Shown here one piece after another: positions 15,969 through 23,461 of a DNA stretch of 64,000 nucleotides; the first letter of the stretch is position 1; each line of letters opens with the position of its first letter. Made by a program: the position numbers and the translations under genes. The stretch lies in assembly GCA_947479915.1 (NCBI GenBank), contig CANKAU010000005.1:1-64000 (forward strand), given 5' to 3'. This DNA is from Chloroflexota bacterium. GTDB lineage: Bacteria; Chloroflexota; Dehalococcoidia; UBA2979. The notes below the pieces were generated by a model. That model saw nothing but the letters and a program-made list of their open reading frames with translations, was not told the DNA's origin and did no database searches.

Positions 15969-16790
15969 GTGATCGAGTTCGGGCTACTCGCGCTCCTCGG
16001 CGTGGCGCTGGGCGCCTTCGGCACGCTGGTGGGCGCGGGCGGTGGGTTCCTGCTCGTCCCGATCCTGCTGTTCGTGTACCCCGATACACCGCCCGACACC
16101 ATCACCGCCATGTCGCTCTTCGTCGTCTTCGCGAACGCCGCGTCCGGCACGGTCGCGTACTGGCGTCAGCGCCGCATCGACCTCCTCACAGGCGGCCTGT
16201 TCGCCCTCGCGACGCTACCGGGCGCGGTGGCTGGCGCCGTGCTGGTCGGTTACATCCCGCGACATGTGTTCAACGTGCTGTTCGCGGCCGCACTCGCCGG
16301 GATCGGTGCGTGGCTGATCTTCTCGAGGACCGCGACGACGATTCGCGAGCCGCTGGTTGGTCGAGGCATCCTGCGCCGCAGCATCACGGACGCGACGGGG
16401 CACACCTATGTGTACGGCTACAACCTGTGGCAGGGCATCGGTATCAGCGCCGTGGTGGGCTTCGTGTCCAGCCTCCTCGGCATCGGCGGTGGGATCGTTC
16501 ACGTGCCGGTGATGGTCGTGATGCTGCGCTTCCCGGTGTACGTGGCCACCGCCACGAGCCACTTCGTGCTGGCGCTCATGGCGCTGGAGGCCACGGTGGT
16601 GCACGTCGCGGACGGCACGCTGGCGTGGAACGTGGTCCTCGCGCGGTCGAGCGCGATCGCCGTCGGCGCGATCGTCGGCGCGCAGGTCGGCGCCTACTTC
16701 TCCCACCGCGTCCGAGGCGACACGATCCTGCGCGCGCTGGGCGGGGCGCTCATCCTCGTCGCCGCGCGTCTCGTCTGGGTCGCGCGCTAG
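15969..16790 (+). CDS. TauE/SafE-family sulfite/organic-anion permease
   Basis: A 273-residue membrane protein with about eight hydrophobic helices in two similar halves. The N-terminal half carries GTLVGAGGGFLLVP and the second half SSLLGIGGGIVHVP, the duplicated glycine-rich signature of the TauE/SafE (formerly DUF81) family. Members export or import sulfite, sulfoacetate or similar anions; the substrate here is unknown. The GTG at 15969 is preceded by AGGGG with good spacing. Monocistronic, and convergent with the BNR propeller gene 9 bases downstream. Confidence 0.87.
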   Translation: MIEFGLLALLGVALGAFGTLVGAGGGFLLVPILLFVYPDTPPDTITAMSLFVVFANAASGTVAYWRQRRIDLLTGGLFALATLPGAVAGAVLVGYIPRHVFNVLFAAALAGIGAWLIFSRTATTIREPLVGRGILRRSITDATGHTYVYGYNLWQGIGISAVVGFVSSLLGIGGGIVHVPVMVVMLRFPVYVATATSHFVLALMALEATVVHVADGTLAWNVVLARSSAIAVGAIVGAQVGAYFSHRVRGDTILRALGGALILVAARLVWVAR

Positions 16791-16799
16791 CGCCTGCCG

Positions 16800-17963
16800 T
16801 TAGTAGACGGCCGTCGAGACGCTGAGGATGGGCGGCAGGGTGCCGGGCAGGCGCTGCCAGTGGTCACCCGCATCCATCGAAGCCCACACCTCGCCGTTGG
16901 TGGTGCCGATGTAGACGCCCTCGGACGGCTGGCCGTCGGTGTCCATCGCCTCGCGGTACACGCTCTGGTAGTCGTGCGGGCCGGGGAGGCCGTTGGTCAG
17001 CGGCTCCCAGGTTCCGCCGTGATCCTTCGAGCGGTACACGGTGAACTGGCCCGGCATCACGCGGAAGTTGTCTGCCTCGAACGCGAGCGGCGTGACAAAG
17101 GCGAAGCCCTGGCCATTGCGCGACACCGCGATCGGGAACCCGTGGAACGAGGGCAGCCCCACGGTGACGTCCTGCCATGACTGCGCAGCGTCACCCGAAG
17201 TGAACACGCCGACGTGCGTCTGCGCCCACAGCCGGTCGGGGTTCGCGACGTCGATGCGCATCTTGTGCATCTCGTTCACCGCCTGCGGGTCGACGCCCGG
17301 CGGGACAGGGAACTCCATGTCGGCGAACTGCGGGTAGCGTTCGGCGAACTCCTTCCACATCGCCGCCTGCATCGGGTTCGTGGCGATCGCGCGATGCGAG
17401 CAGATGTCCCACGTCTTGCCGTTGTCGTGCGTGACGTAGGTGCCGCCGGTCGCGATCGAGATGTACATGCACTGCGGGTCGGTGGGGTGCAGCTCGATCG
17501 TGTGCAACGTCGAGGCGCCACCGCCGGTGTCGCCCCAGAACTCGCGGTAGGGGTGGTTGTTCACCTCATCGACGGGACTCCACGTCTCGCCCCAGTCGGT
17601 GCTGCGAAACATGCCCGCAGGCTGCGTGCCGGCGTACACCACGCCGGGCTCCGAGGCGCGACCGGGCTGCACCTGCCACACCGACCCGACCGACACGCCG
17701 CGCTCCGCCTCGAAGGCGATGCCCGGCGAGCGCTCGGTCCACGTCACGCCGCCGTCGTCGCTGCGCGCGACCATCGGGCCCCACGCCCAGTGCGCGCCGC
17801 CGGCGAGCAGCCGAGGCGTGTCGCGGCGTGTGTCCACGGCGAGGTGGTTGATCGTCCAGCCGGGCATCATCGGCGGAGACAGCGTCCACTCGCGTCGCGC
17901 CTCGTCGGCCGTGTAGACCCACGCGCCCTTCTTCGTCCCGACCAGTACGTGCACCGACGCCAT
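16800..17963 (-). CDS. BNR/sialidase-like beta-propeller protein
   Basis: A 387-residue protein built from repeats with Asp-box motifs S/D-x-D-x-G-x-T-W: DDGGVTWTE, DWGETWSP, DNGKTWDI, GDAAQSWQD, DHGGTWEP and DAGDHWQR, about every 40-70 residues. This is a six- or seven-bladed propeller of the VPS10/sialidase type. No signal peptide and no sialidase Arg triad is evident, so catalytic activity is not implied. The N-terminus VHVLVGTKKGAWVYTAD is typical of WD40/YVTN-repeat-like proteins of unknown function in environmental bacteria. ATG start with GGGAGG upstream. Confidence 0.8.
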   Translation of the reverse strand: MASVHVLVGTKKGAWVYTADEARREWTLSPPMMPGWTINHLAVDTRRDTPRLLAGGAHWAWGPMVARSDDGGVTWTERSPGIAFEAERGVSVGSVWQVQPGRASEPGVVYAGTQPAGMFRSTDWGETWSPVDEVNNHPYREFWGDTGGGASTLHTIELHPTDPQCMYISIATGGTYVTHDNGKTWDICSHRAIATNPMQAAMWKEFAERYPQFADMEFPVPPGVDPQAVNEMHKMRIDVANPDRLWAQTHVGVFTSGDAAQSWQDVTVGLPSFHGFPIAVSRNGQGFAFVTPLAFEADNFRVMPGQFTVYRSKDHGGTWEPLTNGLPGPHDYQSVYREAMDTDGQPSEGVYIGTTNGEVWASMDAGDHWQRLPGTLPPILSVSTAVY

Positions 17964-18079
17964 TTCGCGACCTCCCGCTGCGCGATCGAGGATAGCGGAA
18001 GGGCGTGTTGCCCTCGGCGGCATGATGCCGCGGGGCGGTGCAGCGTGGTGCGGAAGCGCGGTGCGGGGTCGAGGAAGAG

Positions 18080-18154
18080 TGGTGCCCCCGGCAGGAATCG
18101 AACCTGCGCGCAAGGTTTAGGAAACCAATGCTCTATCCACTGAGCTACGAGGGC
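18080..18154 (-). tRNA. tRNA-Arg (anticodon CCT)
   Basis: Folds as a cloverleaf with encoded CCA: acceptor GCCCTCG/CGGGGGC with discriminator A, D-arm GCTC/GAGC, T-arm GCAGG-TTCGATT-CCTGC. Anticodon loop TTCCTAA gives CCT, reading AGG. The anticodon stem is abnormal: TTGGT against ACCTT leaves two adjacent T-T mismatches at 27-43 and 28-42 and only three pairs. The variable region is 4 bases. A tyrosine integrase starts 82 bases beyond its 5' end. Confidence 0.9.
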
Positions 18155-18208
18155 GCGCCGCGAGTTTACTGGGGATTCGGGTAGGTAATGATCAGCGCGA
18201 GGCGCTGA

Positions 18209-18228
18209 ATGTACCCCCGCATGTACCC
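18209..18228. repeat. Direct ATGTACCC repeats beside the integrase
   Basis: ATGTACCC occurs at 18209-18216 and 18221-18228, a 12-base step, between the integrase stop and the tRNA-Arg 5' end. Short spaced direct repeats at this place suit integrase arm-binding sites. Compare the TTGGCCCCCT repeats at 10408-10428. Confidence 0.4.
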
Positions 18229-18236
18229 ACCAGCCG

Positions 18237-19460
18237 CTAAGGAGCCCCCAGTGACACCCGCGGCGTACCCAACGCGACATCCATTGCGCTAGCGGCGTCT
18301 CGCTTCAGTTCTTCGCTGAGGTGAGCATAAACGTCGCGCGTGAACGCAAAGGACGAGTGTCCAAGTACCTCTTGGATTGTACTCAACGGCACGCCTTGAG
18401 CGAGCAGAAGCGAGGCGCACGAGTGCCGGAGGTCGTGGAAGCGCATACGCGGCAGCGAGCGGAATGCGTGGTCTTGCAGATCGGCGTGACCGGCCTCGTT
18501 ACGGCCGCACTCGTCGCAGATCAAGGAGAGGATGCGTTGGAATCGCCGTGTGACGTTCGGGCCGTAGAGCGGCTGGCCAGTCTCACCGGTGAAGACGAGA
18601 CCGTGGTCGTCCCATTTCTTGCCTAACCGGAGGCGCTCTTCCAACTGGTGCGTGCGGTGGCGCCGCAGGGCTTGGATGACGACGGCGGGCAGCGGGATCG
18701 TGCGGCGGCTCTTTGTGGTCTTGGGTGGGAGGTACTGGTATTCGCCGTCGATGCGCTGGAGGGACTGTCGGACGGCCAGAGAGCCCGTGTCGAGGTCGAT
18801 GGCATCCCAGGTCAACCCGAGCGCTTCGCCCTGCCTGAGGCCCACCGCAAGCGCCACCGTGACGAGCCCTTCCAGCCTGTCGCCTTCGATGTGAAGGAGC
18901 AGTTTCTTGGCCTGTTCGGCGTCGAGGTACGTGACCTCGTACCGCACCATGACCGGGGGCTCGGCGAGTGCCGCCACGTTTCGCTGCACAAGTCCCCAGC
19001 GGGCGGCCTGATTGAGTGCGACTCGTAGTACAGCGCGCGCCTGCTGGCACGTGCGAGGCGCGAGACCCGATCGCTGCATCTGATGGAGGAGGCCTTCGAC
19101 GTGGAGTGGGGTCAGCGCTGAGAGACGGTAGCGACCAAGCACGGGGGTGAGGTACTTCGTGACGGCGAACTCGTCGCGGTGAAAGGTCGACGCTCGAACC
19201 TTGGGGCGGTGTGTGTCTTCGAGCCACGCCGCAAGGAACTGCGCGATCGTCGGTTCCCGACCCGCGGAGACGCGCATTCCCGCGTCATGGGCCTCGCGGA
19301 CTCGTCGCAACTTCTCGCGGGTCTCGCGCTGGGTCGCTGCGTAGACCGAGCGGCGGATGCGCTTCCCCTCGGAGTCGTAGCCGAGGCTCAGCCGCCCGAC
19401 CCAGAGGCCGCGCGCCTCGTCTAAGTGAAGACTGCCGTCACCGGACGCACGTCGTGTCAT
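18237..19460 (-). CDS. int: Tyrosine site-specific integrase (phage/ICE type)
   Basis: A 407-residue integrase with an N-terminal arm-binding domain (about 1-60, ending in TREKLRRVREAHDAG), a SAM-like core-binding domain (70-165) and the catalytic domain. The catalytic set is complete: R209 (VGLRQGEALGL), K250, H342 and R345 (FHDLRHSCASLL), H368 (LGHSS) and Y378 (DVYAHLSEE). A CDECGRNEAGH insertion at about 315-335 could bind zinc. ATG with GGGAGAAAG upstream, overlapping (ATGA) the stop of a remnant zinc-finger frame. It reads toward tRNA-Arg. No other phage or conjugation genes are nearby, so it is a lone remnant or part of a very small element. Confidence 0.93.
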   Translation of the reverse strand: MTRRASGDGSLHLDEARGLWVGRLSLGYDSEGKRIRRSVYAATQRETREKLRRVREAHDAGMRVSAGREPTIAQFLAAWLEDTHRPKVRASTFHRDEFAVTKYLTPVLGRYRLSALTPLHVEGLLHQMQRSGLAPRTCQQARAVLRVALNQAARWGLVQRNVAALAEPPVMVRYEVTYLDAEQAKKLLLHIEGDRLEGLVTVALAVGLRQGEALGLTWDAIDLDTGSLAVRQSLQRIDGEYQYLPPKTTKSRRTIPLPAVVIQALRRHRTHQLEERLRLGKKWDDHGLVFTGETGQPLYGPNVTRRFQRILSLICDECGRNEAGHADLQDHAFRSLPRMRFHDLRHSCASLLLAQGVPLSTIQEVLGHSSFAFTRDVYAHLSEELKRDAASAMDVALGTPRVSLGAP

Positions 19461-19561
19461 CGCACTTTCTCCCGATCCCGCGCTTTCTTGGCGTTGTTGT
19501 GATCGTTCTTGCACTTTTCAGAGCAGTACTTTCGCGTTTTGCGATCTCTCTGACGGTCCGG
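19457..19561 (-). pseudogene. Remnant of a small zinc-finger ORF upstream of the integrase
   Basis: Reading into the integrase start is a frame ending RKYCSEKCKNDHNNAKKAR and then DREKVR, with its TGA overlapping the integrase ATG as ATGA. The CxxxC followed by N-x-H and a Lys/Arg/Asn-rich tail matches the second half of a small zinc finger. No in-frame ATG, GTG or TTG with supporting coding character precedes it, and the expected first Cys pair is missing, so the 5' end appears lost at the junction with GC-rich host DNA near 19560. It was probably once cotranslated with the integrase. Confidence 0.5.
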
Positions 19562-19591
19562 ATAACGACGGCGGCCGCGCCTGCGACCACG

Positions 19592-19981
19592 GTGCTCGAC
19601 CCGATCGAGACCCAGGACTGGCGCGTGCTGGTGGTCGACGATGAGCCGAACCTGCTCCAGCTCGCGCGGTTCGTCTTCTCCGAGACGCTCGCGCGCATCA
19701 CCACCGTCGAGGACGCGCAGGCCGCGCTGATCGAGGTGCAGCAGCAGCCGTTCAGCATCGCGCTGATCGACGTGAACCTGCCGGGCATGGACGGCTGGCA
19801 GCTCCTCGAACGCATCCGCGAGATCGACCCGGGGCTGCCGGTGGTCGTGGTGTCCGGCTACCTCGACGCGCTCGACGTGCGTCGCCACCGGCCCGCTGCG
19901 GCGATCGGCAAGCCGTATGAGGCGCGCATGCTGCTGGAGACGGTGCGTCGGGTGATCGCGGAGCATCCGCGCGCGGACTGA
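19592..19981 (+). CDS. Single-domain response regulator
   Basis: A receiver-domain protein of about 129 residues. WRVLVVDDEPN supplies the acidic pair, IALIDVNLPGMDG the phospho-acceptor Asp, VVVVSGY the Ser/Thr switch, and IGKPYEARML the conserved Lys-Pro. No output domain follows, so it is a CheY/Spo0F-like single-domain regulator. No histidine kinase is nearby. GTG at 19592 is the closest start to the domain; there is no clear ribosome site and the frame is open further upstream through the integrase junction, so the 5' end may have been altered there. It is convergent with the transporter at 20005. Confidence 0.85.
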   Translation: MLDPIETQDWRVLVVDDEPNLLQLARFVFSETLARITTVEDAQAALIEVQQQPFSIALIDVNLPGMDGWQLLERIREIDPGLPVVVVSGYLDALDVRRHRPAAAIGKPYEARMLLETVRRVIAEHPRAD

Positions 19982-20004
19982 CCGCGGTCGAAGGCGGTGC
20001 GCGG

Positions 20005-21297
20005 TTACGGGCGCTGCGGATCCGCCTCGGCGGCCCGGCGCGCCTCGGCGAGGCCTCGCCACTCCGCTTGCAGCGCGGTCGGTGGGCGCTCGAACGCGAC
20101 CGCACCGAGGCCGACGATCATGATCGCCGCAGCCGCGAGCCAGCCGACGAGGTACGTCCCGGTCTGATCGACCGCGAACCCCACGAGGAGCGGACCGAGC
20201 GCCGACCCGATCGTCCGCACGAACACCGCGATGCCGTTGATCGTCCCGAAGTACGTGCTGCCGTAATGCTCGGCGATCATGGCGCTGCGCACGGGGACCG
20301 TGCCGCCGATACCGGGGCCGAGGAGCAGAAGTACACCGATCACCTGCCAGAGCGTGGTGACGAACGGCAGCAGCACAAGGCCCATCGCTGACATCACCAT
20401 GCATGCCGCGAGGATCACCCGCGCGTTGAAGCGGTCCGCCAGGATGCCGAAACCGAGTCGCCCCGCGACGGAGGACAGCGCGTAGAACGAGACCGTGAAC
20501 GCGGCCACGCTCGTCGGGAACCCCACCGATTCGAGGAACGGGATCTGCAGGACGGTGACCGTCGCCGTGCTGAACGAGATCGCGGCGAGACCCAGCGACA
20601 GCATGACGAACGAGGGCGTGCGCACCGCACGCCACGCCGGGATGCCCCACTGCACCGCCGGCCGCACGACCTGGCCGTCCTCGACGCGCTCCGCGCCGTC
20701 CATGGGTTGCGGGTGGTTCGGGGGCCGGAACCGGGTGGTGCTCGCCGGGATGATGCCCGCGACGAGGAGCGCGACTGCCTCGAGGCGGACGGCGTCGCGC
20801 CATCCGACGTATCCGACGAGGGCGGCGATCGGTACGACCATGACGCCGGCGAGCCCGCCGCCGATCGTCATCAGCGCGAACGCGGTCGCACGGCGGCGCT
20901 GGAACCAGGTGCTGACCGCCGCCATGCCTACGGCCCCGCCCACGCTGCTGGTGCCGACCGAGATCATGAGCATCACGAAGTAGAACTGCCAGATGTTCTG
21001 GATGAACGACAGTCCGAGGACCGCTCCGAACACCACGAACACGCCGAGGATGACCGTGCGTTGTGGCCCAAAGCGATCGTTGATGATGCCGACCAGCGGC
21101 GCGGCGATTCCGCTGGCCTCCTGACGGACGGAGAACGCGAACGCCGTAGCGGCGACGCTCCAGCCGAACTCCTCGCGCAGCGGGATGAAGATCGTGCCGA
21201 AGCCGTAGTTGATCGCGCCGGACACCAGCGTGATGTAGAACGCCGAGGCGGCGACCACCAGCCAGCCCTCGTAGACGTTCGGGAAGAGGCGGCGCAC
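20005..21297 (-). CDS. MFS transporter, OFA/monocarboxylate-like
   Basis: About 430 residues with twelve hydrophobic helices. The opening FPNVYEGWLVVAASAFYITLV and INDRFGPQRTVILG (loop 2-3 signature) resemble oxalate/formate or monocarboxylate antiporters; a hydrophilic loop near the middle holds GAERVEDGQVVRPA. The second signature, GILADRFNARVILA, marks the second half. Substrate unknown. The frame is open to a GTG at 21375, but that adds a polar, low-complexity leader without ribosome site, so GTG at 21297 with GGAG upstream is preferred. A similar transporter lies at 39082. Confidence 0.85.
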   Translation of the reverse strand: MRRLFPNVYEGWLVVAASAFYITLVSGAINYGFGTIFIPLREEFGWSVAATAFAFSVRQEASGIAAPLVGIINDRFGPQRTVILGVFVVFGAVLGLSFIQNIWQFYFVMLMISVGTSSVGGAVGMAAVSTWFQRRRATAFALMTIGGGLAGVMVVPIAALVGYVGWRDAVRLEAVALLVAGIIPASTTRFRPPNHPQPMDGAERVEDGQVVRPAVQWGIPAWRAVRTPSFVMLSLGLAAISFSTATVTVLQIPFLESVGFPTSVAAFTVSFYALSSVAGRLGFGILADRFNARVILAACMVMSAMGLVLLPFVTTLWQVIGVLLLLGPGIGGTVPVRSAMIAEHYGSTYFGTINGIAVFVRTIGSALGPLLVGFAVDQTGTYLVGWLAAAAIMIVGLGAVAFERPPTALQAEWRGLAEARRAAEADPQRP

Positions 21298-21406
21298 TAC
21301 GCCGCTCCGGCGAGGAAGGTCGCCCGCATCACCACTCCCGCCGCGAGGTCGTTCACGATGCTGCGACTCTAGCACTCACATCGTGGAGGTCGAGGCCGGC
21401 ATCGCG

Positions 21407-22009
21407 TCACCCCAGCGGGCCGCGCTCCGCCTCCCACCGTGCGCGCGCGCCGGGCCACTCATCCTCGAGGATCGTGAGGTACTGCGTGTCGCGGTACTCG
21501 CCGTCGATGAGGTCGTTGTGGCGCAGGATGCCGCCGATGCGGAAACCCGTGCGTTCGTAGACGTGCACCGCGCGGGGGTTGGTGACCTCCGGGTCGATCG
21601 TGACGCGGTGCAGCCGCTTCACCTCGAACAGGTGGCGCAGCAGCACGCGGATCGCCTCAATGCCCGCGCCGTGGCCACGCGCGTCCGGCTCGCCGATGAG
21701 GACGTCGATGCCCGCGTCCCAGTAGTAGTCCGGGTCGGGGTAGCGATGCGAATACTGGATCAGGCCGACGGCCCGCCCCGCGAGCTCGATGACGAACCCC
21801 CACGCGGGGTACAAGTCAGGCTCGATGTACTCCTCGCGGAGTTCCTCGATCGTGCCTTCGGGGGTGCCCCAGAACTGGCGCACCTCGGGCTCGTTCAGCC
21901 ACCGCATCAGCGCCGGGAGGTCGGCCTCCGACAGTGGGCGCAGTGAGACGTCGTGCGGGCCGGGGATCGGCTCGTGGTCAGTCGGGTCGATCAGTGCGTA
22001 CTTCGCCAT
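21407..22009 (-). CDS. GNAT N-acetyltransferase, AAC(6')/RimJ-like
   Basis: A 200-residue GNAT protein. It has VSLRPLSEADLPALMRWL at the start of the fold, a GLIQYSHRYPDPDYYWDAGI strand region, and the acetyl-CoA loop GEPDARGHGAGIEAIRVLL, then NPRAVHVYERTGFR for the last helix. The W-L-N-E-P-E-V and Y-R-D-T-Q-Y patterns resemble aminoglycoside 6'-acetyltransferases, but a resistance role cannot be claimed from sequence. ATG start. Follows the ABM-domain gene by 33 bases on the same strand. Confidence 0.85.
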   Translation of the reverse strand: MAKYALIDPTDHEPIPGPHDVSLRPLSEADLPALMRWLNEPEVRQFWGTPEGTIEELREEYIEPDLYPAWGFVIELAGRAVGLIQYSHRYPDPDYYWDAGIDVLIGEPDARGHGAGIEAIRVLLRHLFEVKRLHRVTIDPEVTNPRAVHVYERTGFRIGGILRHNDLIDGEYRDTQYLTILEDEWPGARARWEAERGPLG

Positions 22010-22042
22010 CGTCCGATGCTGCCACGCGCCGCTGCGAGGCGT

Positions 22043-22369
22043 CTAGCGCGCGTCCTGCTCGATGACAGAGTCGTACAGCGTGACGACGGGCGGGCCCTGC
22101 AGGATGCCCATCAGCGAGCCCTGCGCGTGGCCCTTGCGGAACGCGTCGCTCTCGGTCCACGCAGCGAACGCCTCGCGCGAGGCCCACGTGGAGTGGGAGA
22201 TGTAGTCGCCGGGGTCCGCCGCCGTGCCGTGGCCGCCGTCGTTGCGCAGCAGGGCGAAGCGCAGGAAGCCCGGCACGCCGTCCAGGTGCGTCTCACGCTC
22301 GCGCCAGATGCGCTCGAACTCCTCGGCCTTCTCGGGGACGACCTTGAAGCGGTTCATGGCGACGAACAT
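22043..22369 (-). CDS. Antibiotic biosynthesis monooxygenase (ABM) / HmoA-like protein
   Basis: A 108-residue dimeric alpha-beta barrel protein. MFVAMNRFKVVPEKAEEFERIW is the canonical first strand and helix, and SHSTWASREAFAAWTESDAFRKGH matches the W-x-S-x-x-x-F-x-x-W-x-x-S-x-x-F-x-x-x-H pattern of heme-degrading HmoA/IsdG-like proteins. A heme-degrading role is plausible but unproven; many ABM proteins have other roles. It begins 25 bases after a tRNA-Ala terminator and is followed by the acetyltransferase gene. Confidence 0.82.
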   Translation of the reverse strand: MFVAMNRFKVVPEKAEEFERIWRERETHLDGVPGFLRFALLRNDGGHGTAADPGDYISHSTWASREAFAAWTESDAFRKGHAQGSLMGILQGPPVVTLYDSVIEQDAR

Positions 22370-22393
22370 GCGCGGATCCTGTCTGAGACAAGA

Positions 22394-22415
22394 ATGGCGG
22401 CCCGGAGGCCGCCAT
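22394..22415 (-). terminator. Hairpin terminator after tRNA-Ala
   Basis: ATGGCGGCC, a 4-base loop, and GGCCGCCAT form a 9-bp stem followed on the minus strand by TCTTGTCT, the most T-rich tail of the terminators in this window. It lies between the tRNA-Ala 3' end and the ABM gene. Confidence 0.75.
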
Positions 22416-22434
22416 CTCGTTCGGTTGCGAATGG

Positions 22435-22510
22435 TGGTGGAGACGAGGGGATTCGAACCCCTTACCTCTGCAATGCGAATGCAGCGCTCTACCAGATGAG
22501 CTACGCCCCC
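22435..22510 (-). tRNA. tRNA-Ala (anticodon CGC)
   Basis: Cloverleaf with encoded CCA. Anticodon arm CTGCA-TTCGCAT-TGCAG gives CGC, reading GCG. The acceptor stem GGGGGCG/CGTCTCC has G3-T70, the alanine identity pair. T-arm GGGGTTCGAATCCCC region is regular. It lies 61 bases downstream of rimM on the same strand, followed by its own terminator. Confidence 0.95.
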
Positions 22511-22571
22511 ACGGCGTCCTGCCAGTATAGGAAGACCCCCGCGTCAGCGGCAAACGCGCGCCGGTCGAGCG

Positions 22572-23219
22572 TTAGTCGAGGAGGCCCGGGATGACCTGGA
22601 TGACCATGCGCTTCGCCGCAAGGTCGACGGAGATGACGACGTCGTTGATGGCCGGGATGAGCGCGTCCTTCGCGCCGGGGCGGGCGATGACGTAGACGTC
22701 GTTTGCGCCGGTGCCCAGTACCTCGCTCAAGCGACCCACGGCTTCGCCCTCGGTGGTGACGACCTCGAGGCCCACCAGGTCGTCCACGTAGTACTCGTCG
22801 TCCGGCAGGGCAGGGAGGTCGGCCTCGTCGATCTCGATGTAGCTGCCGCGGAGGCGCTCGGCCGCCGTGCGGTCGGGGTAGCCCTGGAACTTCACGATGG
22901 GGTAGCCCTGCGGGGTGACGACCTCGGCGATCTTCGTCGGGCGGCCGAGCACGCGGACCTCGGAGCCGGCCTTGAGGCGCTCCGGGTTGGTGCTGAGGGG
23001 CGTGACCTTCACGTGGCCCTTCATGCCCCAGATGCCGTTGATGTAGCCCACGGCGACACGGCCGGGCGCAGGCCCGTCGGGGGGAGTGGGGTTCGAGGGC
23101 TGCTGGGGCGTCGAGGCCGTCGAGGGCGCGGCAGACGCAGTCGGCGGCGTGGCGGAGGTGGGAGCCTCGTCGGGAGCGGACGTGCCCTCGCCCGGCGAGG
23201 GCACGTTGGTGTCTGACAC
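22572..23219 (-). CDS. rimM: 16S rRNA-processing protein RimM
   Basis: A 215-residue ribosome maturation factor for the 30S head. The RimM core starts with VAVGYINGIWGMKGHVKVTPLS and runs through AAERLRGSYIEIDEADLP, and the PRC-barrel half has YYVDDLVGLEVVTTEGEAVG and LIPAINDVVISVDLAAKRM. Before it lies an unusual Pro/Ser/Thr/Ala-rich leader of roughly 45 residues, probably disordered. The GTG at 23219 begins eight bases after the khpA stop; no strong ribosome site, so coupling is likely. The usual trmD and rplS do not follow: tRNA-Ala does. Confidence 0.92.
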   Translation of the reverse strand: MSDTNVPSPGEGTSAPDEAPTSATPPTASAAPSTASTPQQPSNPTPPDGPAPGRVAVGYINGIWGMKGHVKVTPLSTNPERLKAGSEVRVLGRPTKIAEVVTPQGYPIVKFQGYPDRTAAERLRGSYIEIDEADLPALPDDEYYVDDLVGLEVVTTEGEAVGRLSEVLGTGANDVYVIARPGAKDALIPAINDVVISVDLAAKRMVIQVIPGLLD

Positions 23220-23227
23220 GGCGCTCG

Positions 23228-23455
23228 TTATTCGATGCTGAGGGTGGCGCGGACACCCGCGCGCACCGCAGCGACGTGGAGCAGGGAGCGCAGCGCGTTC
23301 GCGCATCGACCATCGCGGCCGATCACGCGCCCCTTGTCCTCCTCGGCGACGTAGAGGTGCAGGACGATGCGGTCACCGTCGTGCTCTTCCTCAACGACGA
23401 CCTCGTCGGGCTTCTCCGCGAGGGCGCGGGCCACGTACTCGATGAGCTTCTTCAC
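23228..23455 (-). CDS. khpA: KH-domain RNA-binding protein KhpA
   Basis: A 75-residue single KH domain. The RNA-binding GxxG loop is GRVIGRDGRCANALRSLL, preceded by EEEHDGDRIVLHLYVAEED. KhpA binds RNA, often with KhpB, and affects cell division and RNA stability in Gram-positive bacteria. Its place between rpsP and rimM is the conserved one. Six bases separate it from rpsP and eight from rimM, so all three should be on one transcript. Confidence 0.95.
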   Translation of the reverse strand: MKKLIEYVARALAEKPDEVVVEEEHDGDRIVLHLYVAEEDKGRVIGRDGRCANALRSLLHVAAVRAGVRATLSIE

Positions 23456-23461
23456 GGATGC

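Noticed and set aside
18237-19981. A complete prophage or ICE around the integrase
   Set aside because: Only the integrase and a remnant finger frame are present; no structural, replication or conjugation genes are seen.
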